Shown piece after piece: positions 22,601 through 30,352 of a stretch of DNA of 64,000 nucleotides. The DNA comes from Heliocidaris erythrogramma (taxonomy: Eukaryota > Echinodermata > Echinoidea > Camarodonta > Echinometridae). A model generated the notes under the pieces. The model did not search any database. It was not told the origin of the DNA and saw only the letters and a list, made by a program, of their open reading frames with translations. The stretch covers positions 32,868,598 through 32,932,597 of the forward strand of contig CM046858.1 of NCBI GenBank assembly GCA_025617745.1. Direction: 5' to 3'. A program made the position numbers and the translations under genes. The first letter of the stretch is position 1. Each line of letters begins with the position of its first letter.

Positions 22601-23278
22601 ATACCGGTCCTTATGAATAGCGAGCAAACCATAGACAAATTACCTCGCTATTCATCAGGACCTCCATTCATAAGGACCGCTGGTCATAACTATCCATAAG
22701 GACCGCTATTCATAATGCGTGTAAAATGAATAGCTGTCCTTATGAATAGCGAGCGGACCCCAAAAAGGCTACCCTGTCTAAATAAAACGAAAACAGAAGC
22801 ATGTCATATTAGATAATCACTCTAAATGACCGCTTTTTTCCTATATTGTCAGCAGAGCTATGATGCCATAGAGAACATAAAGGGTAAGGAAATTAGTGAC
22901 AACCAGCATAACTTGAGCATAAATGCCTCTAACAACGCCACCGCTCAATCACCAAAACATTCTCAAGAGGAAGTACGAGAAGGCTACATGCCGATGGATG
23001 CAGCCAAGGCAACCAATGCTCCCGACAAACATGACAAAGGCATCTACACCACTCACTTGCCCCGTGGGCAGAGCGGACCAAATCAACCTGAGGCAACTGC
23101 TTACAGAAACACGATCGACCACACTGTCGTGACTAGCACGGGTGACAAGCCTGTAGATCTGATTCACATTGAAGTAAACGACGACACATACACTGTCACG
23201 GAACGCAACAAGGAAAACGGTTCTGAGTACATGGTACCGACCAGTCCTGGATGCGATATTAAAGACACTGCTCTGTAA
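7046..23278 (+). CDS. Ig-superfamily single-pass receptor, ten-exon gene model
   Basis: The exons are 7046 (or 7086)-7430, 14383-14718, 15153-15437, 17051-17347, 17924-18205, 18687-18707, 19136-19396, 20081-20182, 22063-22187 and 22853-23278. All have GT-AG borders and agreeing phases: phase 1 throughout, until the last junction at phase 0. Joined, they give 2520 nt, 839 residues plus stop. Order: V-like Ig, cysteine-rich Ig, two Ig domains, FN3, microexon, four-cysteine domain, transmembrane helix, tail with six tyrosines and C-terminal TAL. It probably acts at the cell surface in adhesion or signalling. Ig plus one FN3 plus SH2 and PDZ motifs recalls nephrin/Kirrel proteins, but that is an analogy and orthology is not shown. 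The start is the weakest point. Confidence 0.85.
7431..8074. other. Receptor intron 1, first part: simple sequence
   Basis: The intron holds a CT run (about 7836-7853), a T-rich stretch, a run of 26 G at 7871-7896, and TAATAA-rich sequence at 7976-8072. No coding exon was found. Confidence 0.6.
8145..8215 (-). tRNA. tRNA-like core, array copy 1 (Thr-TGT-like, probable pseudogene)
   Basis: It folds as 71 nt: acceptor GCCCGGA with TCGGGGC (one G-G mismatch), D stem GCTC/GAGC, anticodon arm CTGGT-CATGTAA-TCCAG, and T arm CCGGG/CCCGG. The loop places TGT at 34-36, but base 33 is A instead of the invariant T and pair 31-39 is T-T. It has A and B boxes, so it could be transcribed, but as a decoding tRNA it looks defective. 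The T loop reads TTCGATT. Confidence 0.5.
8467..8537 (-). tRNA. tRNA-like core, array copy 2
   Basis: Identical in sequence to the copy 322 bases to the left, including A at position 33 and the TTCGATT T loop. It was duplicated as part of the tandem unit. Confidence 0.5.
8789..8859 (-). tRNA. tRNA-like core, array copy 3
   Basis: Same as the other two array copies except that the T loop is TTCGAAT, the form also seen in the inverted copy at 58815. It is therefore probably nearer the ancestral sequence. Confidence 0.5.
9030..9660 (+). pseudogene. 3' fragment of an L2/CR1-type LINE
   Basis: Broken frames read SRIDYCDGLHSILPRLN (about 9046-9096), then a fragment around YLDTYLNLYTSGQF, then RSSSDPLRLTYQLLAP and YWNDLSITIRQSSSV, and finally FIKVLKAHFF (about 9520-9550). 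These are the conserved C-terminal blocks of L2/CR1 reverse transcriptases. The end is a TAATAATAATGATAAT microsatellite tail, as usual for that group. A hairpin at 9292-9360 interrupts it. Confidence 0.75.
9292..9360. mobile_element. Small hairpin MITE inside the LINE fragment
   Basis: The arms are AATTCCACAGTAACGGAAGG and, inverted, AATTCCACGGTAACGGAAGG, around a loop of about 20 bases. It lies between two recognisable LINE blocks, so it inserted after the LINE. Confidence 0.6.
9661..11088. other. Intron 1, middle part: AT-rich and purine-rich DNA
   Basis: Contains a short TA microsatellite (about 10509-10527), a purine-rich tract at 10740-10990 with GAGAGA and GAAGAA stretches and a G run near 10940-10953. 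Open stretches lack motifs and splice context. No gene is supported. Confidence 0.5.
11089..12596 (-). pseudogene. Penelope-like retroelement with GIY-YIG endonuclease, decayed
   Basis: On the minus strand the order is FYERLDQDPTP (about 12478-12512), PKIHKP (12340-12361), PTEMISKYLDSI (12269-12307), KYIDDYFGIA with the catalytic Asp pair (about 11925-11951), then KYYVGETKRRLADRVTEHL (about 11240-11296), a GIY-YIG nuclease block. A reverse transcriptase followed by GIY-YIG is the hallmark of Penelope-like elements. Several frameshifts break it. The right end is cut by the tRNA-derived element beginning near 12597. Confidence 0.85.
12597..13160 (-). mobile_element. tRNA-derived SINE-like element, split by a MITE
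   Basis: It matches the element at 36815-37096: GTAAACAAATTTTTAGGCG, then ACTCCCAGTGTTAAAGATCG, then a tRNA-like core, then GATCCTCTTCTTTCTGACTC. The tRNA-like core (12684-13052) is interrupted by 293 bases plus a duplicated TTAA. The right boundary is approximate. Confidence 0.75.
12736..13028. mobile_element. TTAA-specific (piggyBac-type) MITE, 293 bp
   Basis: It is flanked by TTAA on both sides (12732-12735 and 13029-13032). The ends are AGGGATACTCAACCG and, inverted from the right, AGGGATACGCCACCG (13 of 15 matching). The uninterrupted relative at 36910-36981 has a single TTAA at the same place, so both the insertion and its target duplication are visible within the window. TTAA duplication is typical of piggyBac transposases. 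No transposase is encoded. Confidence 0.9.
13160..13330. repeat. Inverted pair of SINE-element ends
   Basis: AATTTGTAAACAAATTTTTA and GGCGTTACTCCCAGTGTTAA near 13182-13220 recur in reverse complement at 13265-13310, with flanking CTTAATGGGAGGAATTTT also inverted. The pair consists of end sequences of the neighbouring tRNA-derived element and would fold into a hairpin with 55-60 paired bases. Confidence 0.8.
13331..14382. other. Intron 1, last part
   Basis: A short direct repeat GGTTAGTAGATCTAGT occurs twice (13396-13430). Otherwise it is unremarkable AT-rich intron up to the acceptor at 14382. No exon is supported. Confidence 0.5.
14383..14718 (+). CDS. Receptor exon 2: cysteine-rich atypical Ig-like domain
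   Basis: The acceptor is CTGTTCCAG and the donor T|GTAAGT, phase 1 to 1, 112 codons. The segment has eight cysteines (130, 139, 153, a CC pair, then TC, LC and VC near the end) and no tryptophan. It lacks the DxGxYxC signature, so it departs from the standard Ig fold while keeping the exon size and phase of an Ig exon. NVT and NAT are possible N-glycosylation sites. Confidence 0.85.
14719..15152. other. Receptor intron 2
   Basis: A 434-base intron. It includes CCTAGCCCAAATCCTAACTT and CCTAAT-type simple sequence. No other feature is seen. Confidence 0.6.
15153..15437 (+). CDS. Receptor exon 3: Ig domain
   Basis: A standard Ig domain of 95 codons has B-strand cysteine ILCKS, C-strand tryptophan VSWQR, and F-strand YAGAYRCEA. 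It begins YPPSDLAL and ends ISVQ. The acceptor is ATCTACAG and the donor T|GTGAGC, phase 1 to 1. Its ending joins cleanly to exon 4, which begins YPPN in the same phase, a typical Ig-to-Ig junction. Confidence 0.9.
15680..16117. mobile_element. Repeat family X, copy 1 (intron 3)
   Basis: The ends resemble inverted repeats: GCGTAGCCAGGATTTAATTT on the left, and CCGCTGGCTACGCACCTG on the right, whose complement begins CAGGTGCGTAGCCAG. Inside is a pyrimidine-rich block ending in a G run (about 16066-16082). A second partial copy lies at 16479-16754 and a diverged one near 53262-53410. It is non-coding. Confidence 0.65.
16121..16478 (+). repeat. Copy of the FN3 exon end and its intron (from 18155)
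   Basis: AAAATAACATCGGGACAAGT through the splice donor and on to GCGAACGAATTATAGGAAGC matches 18155 to about 18519 almost base for base, apart from homopolymer length. It carries the last 51 bases of the FN3 exon with its donor but no acceptor, so it cannot work as an exon. Repeat X sequence flanks it on both sides. Confidence 0.9.
16479..16754. mobile_element. Repeat family X, copy 2 (partial)
   Basis: From TTTTCAATTATTTTTTGTCG to CTGGCTACGCACCTG it repeats 15851-16110 nearly identically, with a longer G run (about 16699-16718). Its left end is missing. The near identity suggests it was copied together with the neighbouring exon fragment. Confidence 0.8.
16805..16992 (+). pseudogene. Dead upstream copy of the exon 4 start (188-bp tandem duplication)
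   Basis: Bases 16805-16992 repeat in 16993-17180, covering the intron end, the acceptor and the first 130 bases of exon 4. This copy has TGTATATAG where the intact copy has TGTATAG, so splicing to its acceptor (16862) meets an in-frame TAG at 16937-16939. There is no donor consensus in this copy at the expected exon end. Confidence 0.9.
17051..17347 (+). CDS. Receptor exon 4: Ig domain (intact downstream copy)
   Basis: A standard Ig domain has ASLRCIV, VITWSTP and FGNYTCTA as its Cys, Trp and Cys signatures. The acceptor is ATATACAG and the donor T|GTAAGT, phase 1 to 1, 99 codons. Its first 130 bases and the preceding intron end are duplicated just upstream (16805-16992), where a 2-bp insertion creates a stop. 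This downstream copy is the one that keeps the frame. Confidence 0.9.
17348..17923. other. Receptor intron 4
   Basis: AT-rich intron of 576 bases between the exon 4 donor and exon 5 acceptor. Nothing else is recognised. Confidence 0.6.
17924..18205 (+). CDS. Receptor exon 5: fibronectin type III domain
   Basis: The FN3 fold is marked by PYDLQVVNYTESSLTLSWTP, DGGLPMTFTVSYCV, and the L..YTLYRITLLAENNIG block near the end. The acceptor is ACTTAAG and the donor C|GTAAGT, phase 1 to 1, 94 codons. The last 51 bases of the exon plus the following intron are copied at 16121-16478. Confidence 0.9.
18206..18686. other. Receptor intron 5 (source of the duplicated segment)
   Basis: It begins with the exon 5 donor and carries a T run, a G run near 18281-18297 and a C run near 18519-18534. 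The first 310 bases are the source or sister of 16172-16478. Confidence 0.7.
18687..18707 (+). CDS. Receptor exon 6: 21-nt microexon
   Basis: A candidate microexon lies between TTTTTTTTTCTTACAG and G|GTAAGT. It codes about seven residues (PGTLDAF) in phase 1 to 1, so inclusion or skipping keeps the frame. The acceptor is a tandem CAGCAG, allowing an 18-nt alternative. With or without it, exon 5 and exon 7 join in frame, so only transcript data can show it is used. Confidence 0.6.
18708..19135. other. Receptor intron 6
   Basis: A 428-base AT-rich intron between the microexon and exon 7. No other feature is seen. Confidence 0.5.
19136..19396 (+). CDS. Receptor exon 7: unassigned four-cysteine juxtamembrane domain
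   Basis: The acceptor is TTCATCAG and the donor A|GTATGT, phase 1 to 1, 87 codons. The reading is GITATYDMKSGRLDISS at the start and RVTYRDSSDGGR at the end, with four cysteines in DLCIH, ETCLL, VVCGR and GTCSV. Alternating hydrophobic residues suggest a beta-sandwich. It is neither a standard Ig nor a clear FN3 domain. It sits directly before the transmembrane exon. Confidence 0.8.
19577..19646. repeat. TA microsatellite
   Basis: About 70 bases of TATATA with one TACATA interruption, preceded by CACACATACATG-type sequence. It lies in intron 7, next to a hairpin element. Confidence 0.95.
19647..19779. mobile_element. Hairpin MITE with CGCAAACAATAAATG ends
   Basis: The terminal inverted repeat CGCAAACAATAAATG is at 19647-19661 and inverted at 19765-19779. 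Inside, TTTTCGCCCCTAGGGCT is followed by AGCCCTAGGGGCGAAA. It is flanked on the left by the TA microsatellite, a likely insertion target. Confidence 0.8.
20081..20182 (+). CDS. Receptor exon 8: transmembrane helix
   Basis: The 34-codon exon reads VLFIMVVTLGCCLGVILL, continues hydrophobic to LFICLY, then gives the basic stop-transfer RLTRKRR. This fixes the topology as outside-to-inside, with all Ig and FN3 domains extracellular. The acceptor is TTTTTACCAG and the donor T|GTAAGA, phase 1 to 1. Confidence 0.92.
20545..21612. mobile_element. Inverted-repeat element in intron 8 with tRNA-like segment
   Basis: TGACGTCATTGGGTAGAGT near 20551 recurs inverted as ACTCTACCCAGTGACGTCA near 21585-21604. 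Between them lie a GC-richer block and a tRNA-like segment at 21149-21220. The inverted ends suggest a composite or non-autonomous element. Its boundaries are approximate. Confidence 0.5.
21149..21220 (-). repeat. tRNA-Val(CAC)-like, SINE-type remnant
   Basis: On the minus strand, GGCTCAGTCAGTAGAGC (A box) and GGGTTCAAACC (B box) frame an anticodon loop CTCACAA, giving CAC. The acceptor and T stems carry mismatches, so it is not a credible working tRNA. It most likely derives from a tRNA-based SINE. Confidence 0.6.
21669..21770. mobile_element. Hairpin element in intron 8
   Basis: CGGATCTAGCCGGATTAGAC and ACAATACATTCTATAGGTCC are mirrored to the right as GGACCCCTAGAATGTATTGT and GTCTTACCAGGCTAGATCCG. 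About 42 bases pair with a few mismatches around a short loop. Confidence 0.8.
22063..22187 (+). CDS. Receptor exon 9: membrane-proximal cytoplasmic segment
   Basis: The acceptor is TATTTTCTTTAAG and the donor CTT|GTAAGTA, 125 nt, phase 1 to 0. The frame reads WNRVDLDGMSSMKRALP and ends SLSKDDDAEL. It is the phase converter: exon 8 ends in phase 1 and the last exon begins in phase 0, so an exon of this kind is required. A weaker internal donor at 22163 (TCA|GTAAGG) would leave the wrong phase for the last exon. Confidence 0.75.
22188..22418 (+). other. Open frame through intron 9 with a hydrophobic stretch
   Basis: If the exon 9 donor is not used, the frame stays open for 76 further codons to a stop at 22416. 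It adds FYMIIMSLCNITAVLILVG and NLLILYVSL, a possible second membrane helix. This could be an intron-retention isoform or chance in T-rich DNA. The strong GTAAGTA donor favours normal splicing. Confidence 0.25.
22528..22775. mobile_element. Modular foldback element with ATTCATAAGGACC modules, copy 1
   Basis: The short module ATTCATAAGGACCGCTATTC and its complement alternate several times, ending in TATGAATAGCGAGCGGACCC. Related copies are inside the triplicated units at 29318-29560 and 34894-35135. It lies in the last intron of the receptor gene. Confidence 0.75.
22853..23278 (+). CDS. Receptor exon 10: tyrosine-rich signalling tail
   Basis: The acceptor is TTGTCAG followed by CAG, again a tandem NAG acceptor. 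The exon codes 141 residues and ends at TAA 23276-23278. Tyrosine motifs are YDAI (22859), YMPM (22985), IYTTHL (23045), YRNT (23102), TYTVT (23189) and YMVP (23228). By known SH2 preferences, YMPM suits PI3K p85, YRN suits Grb2 and YMVP suits Crk. The C-terminus DTAL fits a class I PDZ ligand. The region is polar and likely disordered. Confidence 0.9.
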   Translation, partial: QSYDAIENIKGKEISDNQHNLSINASNNATAQSPKHSQEEVREGYMPMDAAKATNAPDKHDKGIYTTHLPRGQSGPNQPEATAYRNTIDHTVVTSTGDKPVDLIHIEVNDDTYTVTERNKENGSEYMVPTSPGCDIKDTAL

Positions 23279-24555
23279 CATTGTTGGAGCCTTCTTCAAA
23301 TCAAGTTCTAAAAAACCACAACCCAGCTGGTTCTGTGTTTAATGAGCTTGAACAGAACGTAACAGTTATTATATGGGAGTCTCCATCAGTTCATTATTTT
23401 GTGCCCCATTTAGACATCACAGTATAATCTGACTAGGTTTTGCTGTTTGTTGGTTCCCATTAACGAATGTACAGTGCGTCCCAGAAAAAAAGGTTATTTT
23501 GCCCACACTATGTGCTCTATAGACAATCAGTATCTATTTTCCATAAACTAGAAGTATTATGCTTAAATGATACATTGATGGCATCCATCCATACATGCTT
23601 TGTCGAGCATCAGCAATTGGGAGATTACATGTAAAAACTCACTTGTGCTATAGATTTGGGTAAAACCGTGAAAACGTTAGGATCACTTGCGAACATGCAT
23701 GTTCCAAATGAAACATGACATTTAAAACCCTATGAGAAGACTGTTTTCATTTGTTGCTTTAATGCCCTCATCATAAAAAGGGATGGTCAATGTTTTGTCG
23801 ATGTTGGGGTAAAGAAAGGAAGTTTTGTATTGAAATGGTACCTGCAATGGAAATGAAAAGCAATTTTTTGCATTTTTCATAACTGCAATTTCTTTTAAGA
23901 ATAAAGCGGACAGAAAGGTGATATTTTTCATAAAAGTAAAGTTTTTGGCACTTTTCATTATGATCAAATTGAAATACAGAGTAAAAAAGGGCACACAAGG
24001 CAGAAAAAATGTCAAGATTATGACGATTTCCCACCTCAGGAGGGGCACCTTTTCCATCAGAGGAGGGGCACTTTTCATCTTTTGAGGGATATTTGTTGAT
24101 TTTAGAAAAAAAGAATGGGGGGGGGGCATAGGCATCTGCCCCCACTTGAAATTGGTATTGATCCGTGTTTTATGAATTTCTGATTGAATGCATGTCATCA
24201 CACGAGGGAATTTCACGTATCATATCTCTTAAAGCTGTATTTCCCTTGCGTCGCGTCATGTTCGCATGTGATACTATATCGGTTTCTCGGTTTTACCCAA
24301 ATCTGGCACAATTAGTTTTCACATGTCATTTTCAAAATGCTGCTGCTAGGTAAAGCATGTACAGTTGGATGCTATCAAGGTATCATTTAAAAGCATAATA
24401 CTTCTCGTCTTGGGGAAATAGATAATTATTGTTTTATTGACATGTTTTAATTCTCCTTTTTATTTGTCTGTATATGACTTTGTTCATTTTTATGAATTGG
24501 AAATAAATACTGAATTGAATTGGAATTGGATAGAGCGAATAGTGTGGTCACAATA
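23279..24555. other. Probable 3' UTR and downstream intergenic DNA
   Basis: The receptor stop codon is followed by AT-rich DNA. The first clear AATAAA is near 23900, so the polyadenylation site cannot be fixed. A G run lies at about 24117-24126. No further coding exon is supported. Confidence 0.5.
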
Positions 24556-25544
24556 CAGGCCTGTAACTAGGATTTTTGCGGGGGGGGGGCGTCAACATTG
24601 GAAAAAGTGGACCTTTCTGAGGGAGCGAAGCGACCGAGTAGGGGTGTCGGGTCAGGGGGTGTGCCCCTGCAAGGGTATGGGCATGAGGGTAGTCAGAATT
24701 ATTTGACAGGGGGTGGGTCAAATGTGAAGCCAGAACATATTGTGTAGGGCAGCGACGTGCCCGAATATTGCAATAACATCCTATGGAAAAAATGGACCTC
24801 GCTGCCTGAAACTATCTCATTTCTAAGATTAGCGAGCGAGAGAAGCGAGCGAAGAAAAATGCACTTTAATTTGTTGTTGCTCATTTCAATATAGAAAGTA
24901 AGGTAACCCTAATTTCTGGGCGTCATGGCGATAAGGCGGTGACGTGCCCGAAAATTGTCATAACATTGAATATTCATGGGCATATTACAAAAAAATACCA
25001 TGGAAATATGCCTGAAACTATCTCGTTTCAGGGTTTTGTGAATGAGCGGAGCGAGCGACGGAAAACGCACTTTACTATCTGCCAAATGCTTCCCCATGTG
25101 TTGTTATACTGGGGCATCTTGTTATTTCCGATTATAGTTTCCAAGAAGTCGATGTTTCATAAAATACTCTCATGGCACTCTAGTTGAACAGGCTGTATTA
25201 GAGGGTCATAATTTAAGGGCCTGAATGACTAGACCGGGTCCGCCAGGAGTACTCCATGCAACTTGAGAGCGGGAAAATTTTCCATTTTAAAGTGAACAGA
25301 CACATTAAAATTAAATACCCCTCTCTCTTTTCCAGTAATATTTGGCATCCTACACAGTGGCAGTATATGTTCGGGCTTCACATTTTGACCCATCCCGTGT
25401 CAAATAATTCTGACTACGCTCATGCCCATACCGTTGGAGGGGCACACCCCCTGAACCCGACATCCCTACTCGGTCGCTAATTCGCTCCCTCAGAAAGGTC
25501 CACAATGTTGAACCCCCGCCCCGCAAAAATCCTCGTTACAGGCC
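24556..25544. mobile_element. Inverted-repeat element with about 180-bp arms
   Basis: AGGCCTGTAACTAGGATTTT starts the left end, and GGCCTGTAACGAGGATTTTT is read inward from the right. The arms continue with matching blocks: GGACCTTTCTGAGGGAGCG, CCGAGTAGGG, GGGTATGGGCATGAG and TCAAATGTGAAGCC, all mirrored at 25355-25505. The middle repeats GACGTGCCCGAA and GCCTGAAACTATCTC twice. No coding capacity is seen. Confidence 0.75.
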
Positions 25545-27231
25545 CGATTATGGTTTCTATATTGCACTTTTATATCCCATTACCACCGATCTCATTTGAG
25601 TCTTCTCATGCTTATCATTGCTTATCTTCCCACGTTATCTATGTATGGTGTTTTAAGCAATCTATTTCGTTGTATTGTCAGGATTTCCTGTCCAATCTAA
25701 CACTCAAAGATCAAAAATTAATGCACTTCATTTTCATCATATAGGCTGATAAGAATCGATAATCATCCAAATGTCAGGTGTCAAAGATAGTTTAATAATT
25801 AAAAATGTCATTCAACAGTTTCAATGGTCAATCAACTTCAACATATCTCCATTCATTTTCGTCAGATTTCATTCGAATTCGTCCGACCTGGCAATCCTGT
25901 TTTTAAAAATTTAACCTAAAAATCACTATTCTGATGTCACCTTAAATGTGTCGCCTTATGATTCTTTTTTGTTGTTGTTCAAGCAGATTTCTGCTCGCCA
26001 GCTTGGGGGCGATACTACAAAAGAATTTAAATAATTCCTTGAATGACGCTTTAAAAAAAAAAATCGATTGCAACATGGCATAATGAACAAAATTCGGAAA
26101 TGAATGGTGAAAGACGACATTGATTAATTATAGATTTGCCAGATTAGGAAGTTACGGGACAAAATCAAAATATAATGTATTAAAATAGACGGAAAGACCG
26201 ATATTTTATCACGTTATTTTCCCTTTCCATCATCTCTCCCCATCATCTCTCCCCTCGCTTCTTTTTGTTTATTTATCTTTTTTTTTTAAGCGGACCTCTG
26301 CTCGCCAACGAGGGGGGGGGGGGGGGGGGGGGGGGTCGTTCGGCACGCACGTCGTCCACAACGTAATCTACAAAAATGTATAGTTAAATGCTCCGACAAA
26401 ATTTCACATTAATTTATTACGCAAATTTATGCATGAAATCAAAATTTTGCTAAATAAAGCTCAAGAAATGCTTATTTTTGGTCTAGACACTCTTTCCAGT
26501 ATTCTTAACAAATATACTTATGTATTTTATTGTATTTAAAATTTCTTATGTATTTCTTTGTTTTTTTTACCTTTTGGTTTTTTTTGGATGAAATTTGTCA
26601 GGGAGACTTTTGCGAACATAAACAGTATAAAATTAATTAATTTTAATCAGCAAATGTAAAAATATTCATATATTTCTAAATTTTGGCTGAAATTTGTCAG
26701 GGACACTTTTGCGAACATAAACAGCATAAAATTTATTAATTTTTATCAGCAAATGTAAAAATATTCATAGATTTCTAAATTTTGGCTGAAAACACATTTT
26801 GTATTGAAATGAAATCACGTTTTTCTGAAATTTTTGGTCTGACGTGCAAGTACGAAATATTGAGTAACTTTGGAACCGCATGCCCGGACATCGCGAATTT
26901 GGTCTCAAAAGATGCGTGAGATTCGAAAGAAAAAAGTCATGAAACGCCCCGGCGACTGCTTTGCGCGTTGCGGACATATCGCGAGAAACGTCTAGGGGGT
27001 GGATTCCACCCCAGGCCCTTTCAGGGTTAATTAATTAGTGTGTGGAAGAAATAAATGAAGCCTTTGTCAAGTATAATGGCCATTTTTTCTGACATATGAT
27101 GTTCATCAAAGGCTTTACAAAGTCGATTTCGGTGTAATCAAATGGGACTATCTACTCAATTTGTGCAATAAGTGGGCTACACATTTTGAATACTTAAAAT
27201 TTAAAATCATGAAGACAGATAAGGAGGCATT
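25545..27231. other. Intergenic DNA with simple repeats
   Basis: It contains a long G run (about 26310-26335) and a two-copy tandem repeat near 26590-26790. No gene is supported. Confidence 0.5.
26590..26790. repeat. 99-bp tandem duplication
   Basis: GAAATTTGTCAGGG starts at 26590 and again at 26689. The two units share TTTTGCGAACATAAACAG and TCAGCAAATGTAAAAATATT with few differences. Confidence 0.85.
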
Positions 27232-30200
27232 CCAGAGCGTATAAAGGGCCGTTCCAGATTGCTCTCCAAGGAGTGATAAATAAGTAAGCAACGCTGTTCA
27301 AAACAAATTTGATGTTAACATTTTATTTCATATATACATGGTATGTACATCAATATTTCACACACGACATATTACTGACGATATATATTTAGCACTGTTT
27401 GAATTATTTAGAAAGAGGTTTTCTCTGAGGTATATTATGAACTGCAATATTATTGCATTATTATTACTATTTTTTAATATATTCTATCTATGTAAATATG
27501 TATATATCATTTTGGTATCCCAAGTGGGGGTTTATGTTAATCCTAGATCATCTCTTTACTTTCTTTATGAGCTTTCATAATATTATTATAATTTCAGGGG
27601 ATGTCAAAAGTATTAGCTGACATTTCGTGTCCTTTAAAAACCAATCACCGAGTGTATAATGATTCTCGAAATATGCACTAAAAATGAGTATATTTTTGAA
27701 CATTTCCGTTTATTACGAGGAAACCAGATAATATGTATATATATTTGAATATTTTCTGTATTTTGTTTTGTTGGTGTAATGAGTTCATGTTGTTACTTAA
27801 TATCTTTGTTATCAAACAGGGCCTCATGGAAGACCATCACTATCGGTGAAAATGTGCTACCCTGTATAAATATCAGAAATAAATAAATAAATAAATGATC
27901 ACTCTTTGCGATGAAAAAAGTACGGAAATCTGAATTTTATATTAAATGTTACGACTTTAAAAGTTACATGCATGGATAGGGGACTTCTTTGAATAGATTT
28001 CTGTGGACATGGTCGGGGACTCGGAGACGAAATTGTATCATAGAGAGAATAGTTTGTTCCTTCTTTCAGACCAAGTCACTATCAAAATTTATTTTAGCTA
28101 TATTTCCACGTCTTGCTATTACGGTCGATATTTTTTTATTCATTTTTTAAAAAGAAGAAAAAATGCTATGATAGTGTTGATTATTACTCCAATAATTCTA
28201 TACAATATTTCAAATGTGTTATATATTAAATGCACATAAAATATTGCTTGTATCGGTATAATTCAATTTTGAATGAATTAAGTACATGTACAGTATTTAA
28301 TAATCAAAATTCAGATATTTGGTATGAAATTGAAATGTGTCAGTCAATGAATCAATATTCCGGTCTTTCCTGTTAACATGTGAGCCATTAGGAAATAACC
28401 ATTTTTTCTTTAAAAATAATATTTCTAACCTAATAATAGGTTTGTGCAATACGAAGTCAGCTTCATTAACCTTATTCGCACATATATTATGGACATATAT
28501 GTCCCAAAAAAGTACAGTTCGACTTTCAGCATCGATAACTTTCAAAATGATGAATTAATCAAAATATGGTTCGGGGTGTGATACTACAACTAATCATTTG
28601 TATTTCAGCGAAAACCCCATCCGATTTGGTTCACTCGTCAAAAAAGAAATAGGGATTTTTTTGAAACGTATGTCATAAGTCCCTTTTGACACGAAGGAGA
28701 CGCACGACGCACCATTAACAATCCCACACTCCTTTCAAATGGTTTGAAAGGAACTTATACTGTTTTGTTTCTGTCCGCTATAATTTCTATGGCAATGCTT
28801 CATTTATCACCATAATTATCATTGTTGTTCTTGTTATTTTTTAAAAATATATTTGGATATTTTGTCCAAAACGAATTAAAAATCATGACTGTAATGAGAT
28901 AAGCAGTTTTCAGAGCCTTAAACATGCTGCATACCTGCCAACCCTCCTTAGAGAAAAATAAGAATCTTGCGAGCCAAAATTAGAAGTACAGTGTATATTG
29001 TATGCTTTCACACAGAAGTTTTACAGAAAGAGGGGAATCTAGAGCTCTTCACATTAGACTGAAGGTGAAAGATGGAATCATTCCTCTAAAATAGGAATGG
29101 TTGGCATTGATGATGTTGGTCATTTGGAATTGAAAGTGAATGATTCAACAAAATTATGATCCTGTTCTATAAAATGACATGTCTTGATCTTTTTAGGAAA
29201 ATATTCTTTACATTATTATTTACCTTTGTTAACTTAAATTGTTATGCAAAGAATTTGAATATGTTAGTAAACATGTCTGTTGGGAACAAAAAAACTCCCA
29301 TTCATGTGGATGCTAAGAACGGGGTAACCTTGCTAGTCTTAAGGACCTCTATCCATAACGCGAGACTGAATGAATAACGGTTTTCTATGAATAGCGGTTC
29401 TTCTAAATAGCGAGCAAACCATAGACAAATTACCTCGCTATTCATAAGGACCTCCATTCATAAGGATCACTATTCATAAAGCGTGTTAAATGAATAGCGG
29501 TTTTCTATAAATAGCGGTCCTTAATTCCTTATGAATAGCGAGCGGACCCGCCAAGGGGGAACATCCAAGCGACAGAAGATGTAAGAAAGGGACCCATGTC
29601 ATGCTTTACATAATTCCCTATTTCTTCGTGACTTTTGGATAAAATCGGAAGGGGTCTTTTGTATCGATATCCAAAAGCCGATTGTAATTTTTTTCTGGGA
29701 CAAAGTTCTATGGACATACTGTACAAATATTATTTCTCGTTTCCATTCTCGGCAGTCCAGTGCTGTCGAACGTCAATATTGTCGTTATTTTAACTTCATG
29801 TTTTACTGCAAATTTTCCTTGTATTGCCATTCATTTCCAAGGCTGTAACAGGGTTATGTTTTCTCATAAGGTTTTTCTAAGGAATGAAACATGTATGAAA
29901 AATATTCACAACCTATGTTAATTGGTGGCCACTGAATGGTACAGTAAGTGATCTTTTTTTTCGTCTCTCAATAGTTTTCCTAAATATAGTACTAATTATT
30001 TGAAAGTCTGCTACTGTAGTTGTCTTTAATTTTGTTTTGTAGATCTTTATTTGAAAGTGACAAAAGTAAAACGTGACAGTGAGAGGCACAAAACCACACG
30101 TAGTGAAATTTGCCTTTAAATTTCTGAAGAAATATTCGACTGGAATAGTTTTTCATGACTTCTGCAGCTCCTAACACTGTTTACAGTTTTATGTCGTCAG

Positions 30201-30352
30201 TGGCTTAGATACAGGGGGCAAAGGGCTCGTTTAGAACGGATGAACTTTCCGCCGTGTACGATGTAAATCCGCGACATTTACGATCAACAAAACGTTCTAT
30301 GTCCATTATAATCCGTTAAACGTCCGCTGTATCCTCGCTGCATCCTCTGGCA
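27232..30352 (+). repeat. Triplicated unit 1 (3.12 kb)
   Basis: It begins CCAGAGCGTATAAAGGGCCG and repeats at 30353 and 32793. Inside are a LINE-like 3' tail (CTGTATAAATATCAG then AAATAAATAAAT near 27860-27895), a conserved 78-codon open frame (28003-28239) and the ATTCATAAGGACC foldback (29318-29560). None of the open frames resembles a known protein, so I treat them as incidental. Confidence 0.9.
27818..27898 (+). repeat. LINE 3' tail remnant inside the triplicated unit
   Basis: GGCCTCATGGAAGACCATCA, then CTGTATAAATATCAG and four AAAT repeats, looks like the end of an L2/CR1-type LINE. Counterparts are at 30954-31032 and 33394-33472. No coding remnant precedes it. Confidence 0.5.

Noticed and set aside
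28003-28239. 78-codon frame repeated at 31138 and 33578
   Set aside because: It is open in all three copies, but these are very recent duplicates. The product is AT-driven and hydrophobic without known motifs, so openness carries little weight.
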